Shown in pieces: positions 33,763-34,992 of a DNA stretch of 34,992 nt. Under the pieces are notes generated by a model that saw only the letters and a list, made by a program, of their open reading frames with translations, had not been told where the DNA came from and searched no databases. The first letter of the stretch is position 1. The number at the start of each line of letters is the position of its first letter. This DNA is from Bacteroidales bacterium (lineage in GTDB: Bacteria; Bacteroidota; Bacteroidia; Bacteroidales; UBA7960), in the NCBI GenBank assembly GCA_019429055.1, contig JAHYJP010000019.1, positions 1-34,992 on the forward strand, in the 5' to 3' direction. Both the position numbers and the translations under genes were made by a program.

Positions 33763-34992
33763 TTATTTAATGAAAAGCATTTCACGGTATTTGGGCAGGG
33801 TCCACATCTCGTCATCAATCAGCAGCTCAAGTTTGTCAACATGGTACCTGATTGTATCAAGATACGGTTTTATCTCATTGCAATAGAAAAATGCCCTTTT
33901 ATCTGCTTCTTCAAGTGCATTAGCATCTTTGCGCTTTTCAATCATAGCTTTTACATCTTTTCTGATTTCTATGACATGCTCAGAAATCTTTCCAATGATA
34001 TATTTCTGTACTTCTGCCTGTTTTTCAAACTGATCATCCGAAAGAATCTCTTTTAATCCTTTTACATTTTCAACCAGGATATTCTGATACTTGATGGCGG
34101 TGGGAATAATGTGATTCCCGGCAAGATCTGCAAGTATTCTCGATTCTATCTGTATTACCTTGGCATAATTTTCATGCCTGATCTCCCAGCGAGCCTCCAG
34201 TTCTTTTTCTGTAAAAATCTGGTTTTGAGTAAAAAGATTTTTGGTACTTTCAGAAACATAAGCTGAAAGAGCTTCGGGTGTATTTTTGTGATTTGACAGA
34301 CCTCTTTTCTCTGCTTCTTTTACCCATTCTTCACTATATCCATTGCCTTCAAAAAGTATCGGCCTGGATTCAATAATGTAGTCTCTCAGAATTTTAAAGA
34401 TAGCTTCATCCTTATCTTCGCCCTTCTCCATTGCTTTATCGAGAGTGGTTTTAAACTCTTTCAACTGTTCGGAAAGTATGCTGTTCAGAACAATCATTGC
34501 CGGTCCGCAATTGGCTGATGAACCTACTGCGCGGAATTCAAACTTGTTTCCTGTAAATGCAAGGGGTGAGGTTCTGTTTCTGTCGGTATTGTCCAGAATG
34601 ATCTGTGGAATTTTCCCGATATTGAGTTTTAGATCGGTTTTTTCATCCGGGGTCATCTTACGGTTTTTTACTTTTTTTTCCAGCTCATCCAGAACTTTGG
34701 TGAGTTGCGAGCCAATGAAAATGGAAATTATTGCCGGAGGGGCTTCATTTGCACCCAATCTGTGATCGTTACCTGCCGAAGCAATGGCTGCACGAAGCAG
34801 GTCAGAGTGCCGGTAAACCGATTTGATAAAGTTGATGAAAAAGGTAAGAAAGAGAAGATTGGTTTTTGGGGTATGGCCCGGGCTTAATAGGTTTTTTCCG
34901 GTATTGGTAGCCAGCGACCAGTTGTTATGCTTACCACTTCCGTTTACACCTGCAAAAGGTTTTTCATGAAAAAGTATGCGGAATTTATGCTT
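33763..34992 (-). CDS. glnN: Type III glutamine synthetase (C-terminal part)
   Basis: Makes glutamine from glutamate, ammonia and ATP. The visible 409 residues are the C-terminal part of a type III enzyme (usual length about 700-730); the 5' end lies beyond the right edge. The GSIII signature FAGVNGSGKHNNWS is at the start of the visible part, followed by RLGANEAPPAIISIF and a C-terminal helical region rich in Glu and Lys. A TTG within the frame at 34758 is not a start. The promoter and regulation are outside the window. Confidence 0.97.
   Translation of the reverse strand, partial: KHKFRILFHEKPFAGVNGSGKHNNWSLATNTGKNLLSPGHTPKTNLLFLTFFINFIKSVYRHSDLLRAAIASAGNDHRLGANEAPPAIISIFIGSQLTKVLDELEKKVKNRKMTPDEKTDLKLNIGKIPQIILDNTDRNRTSPLAFTGNKFEFRAVGSSANCGPAMIVLNSILSEQLKEFKTTLDKAMEKGEDKDEAIFKILRDYIIESRPILFEGNGYSEEWVKEAEKRGLSNHKNTPEALSAYVSESTKNLFTQNQIFTEKELEARWEIRHENYAKVIQIESRILADLAGNHIIPTAIKYQNILVENVKGLKEILSDDQFEKQAEVQKYIIGKISEHVIEIRKDVKAMIEKRKDANALEEADKRAFFYCNEIKPYLDTIRYHVDKLELLIDDEMWTLPKYREMLFIK

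Noticed and set aside
34756-34758. TTG start for glnN at 34758
   Set aside because: The frame stays open to the right edge and the residues before it contain the type III signature FAGVNGSGKHNNWS, so the gene continues outside the window.

Overview
The window looks like chromosomal DNA of an AT-rich member of the Bacteroidota, probably near the Bacteroidales. The evidence is a type III glutamine synthetase, DUF3078, GIN-domain (DUF2807) and GWxTD proteins, a Porin_O_P-type porin, weak Shine-Dalgarno sequences, and several matches to the Bacteroidota promoter (TTTG near -33, TAnnTTTG near -7). No tRNA, rRNA, CRISPR array, phage gene or insertion sequence was seen.

Layout. 1-160 holds a 9-copy AGATTG repeat. 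160-1315: a SRPBCC protein convergent with BirA. 1630-6825, plus strand: rsfS, ftsH, a LutC-like LUD gene, a DUF2007 gene, cdsA and psd (ribosome silencing, membrane proteolysis, phospholipid synthesis). 6820-10376, minus strand: a YjjG-like HAD phosphatase, then an operon of ABC ATPase, permease, YtrA-type GntR regulator and GIN-domain protein. 10586-11884, minus: acetyltransferase and type II pantothenate kinase. 11986-13955, plus: an HflK/HflC pair, the usual partners of the FtsH encoded 8 kb away. 14046-22046, minus: a long run in the order mpl, ung, BamA-like outer-membrane protein, GWxTD protein, rlmB, lutA, porin. 22361-30053, plus: metallo-hydrolase, APS/PAPS reductase, then a signalling cassette of hybrid-like PAS kinase, receiver-only regulator, second PAS kinase and LuxR-type regulator. 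30692-32518, minus: a short-chain dehydrogenase and a quinone-oxidoreductase-like gene. 32793-33686, plus: DUF3078. 33763 to the right edge, minus: the C-terminal part of glnN.

The most interesting stretch is the 638-base gap at 30054-30691. It has no convincing gene. On the minus strand it carries a well-spaced Bacteroidota promoter, a large nested inverted-repeat structure (30195-30471: an enclosing 12 + 5 bp stem around two long bulged hairpins) and a canonical intrinsic terminator with a GNRA loop and U-run. Together these predict a structured non-coding RNA of about 420 nt that I cannot match to tmRNA, RNase P RNA, 6S or SRP RNA.

A second point is the signalling cassette. Its two kinases share a homologous two-PAS sensory block but end in different catalytic modules (HisKA versus HisKA_3), each followed by its own response regulator. 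They may read one signal and send it to two outputs.
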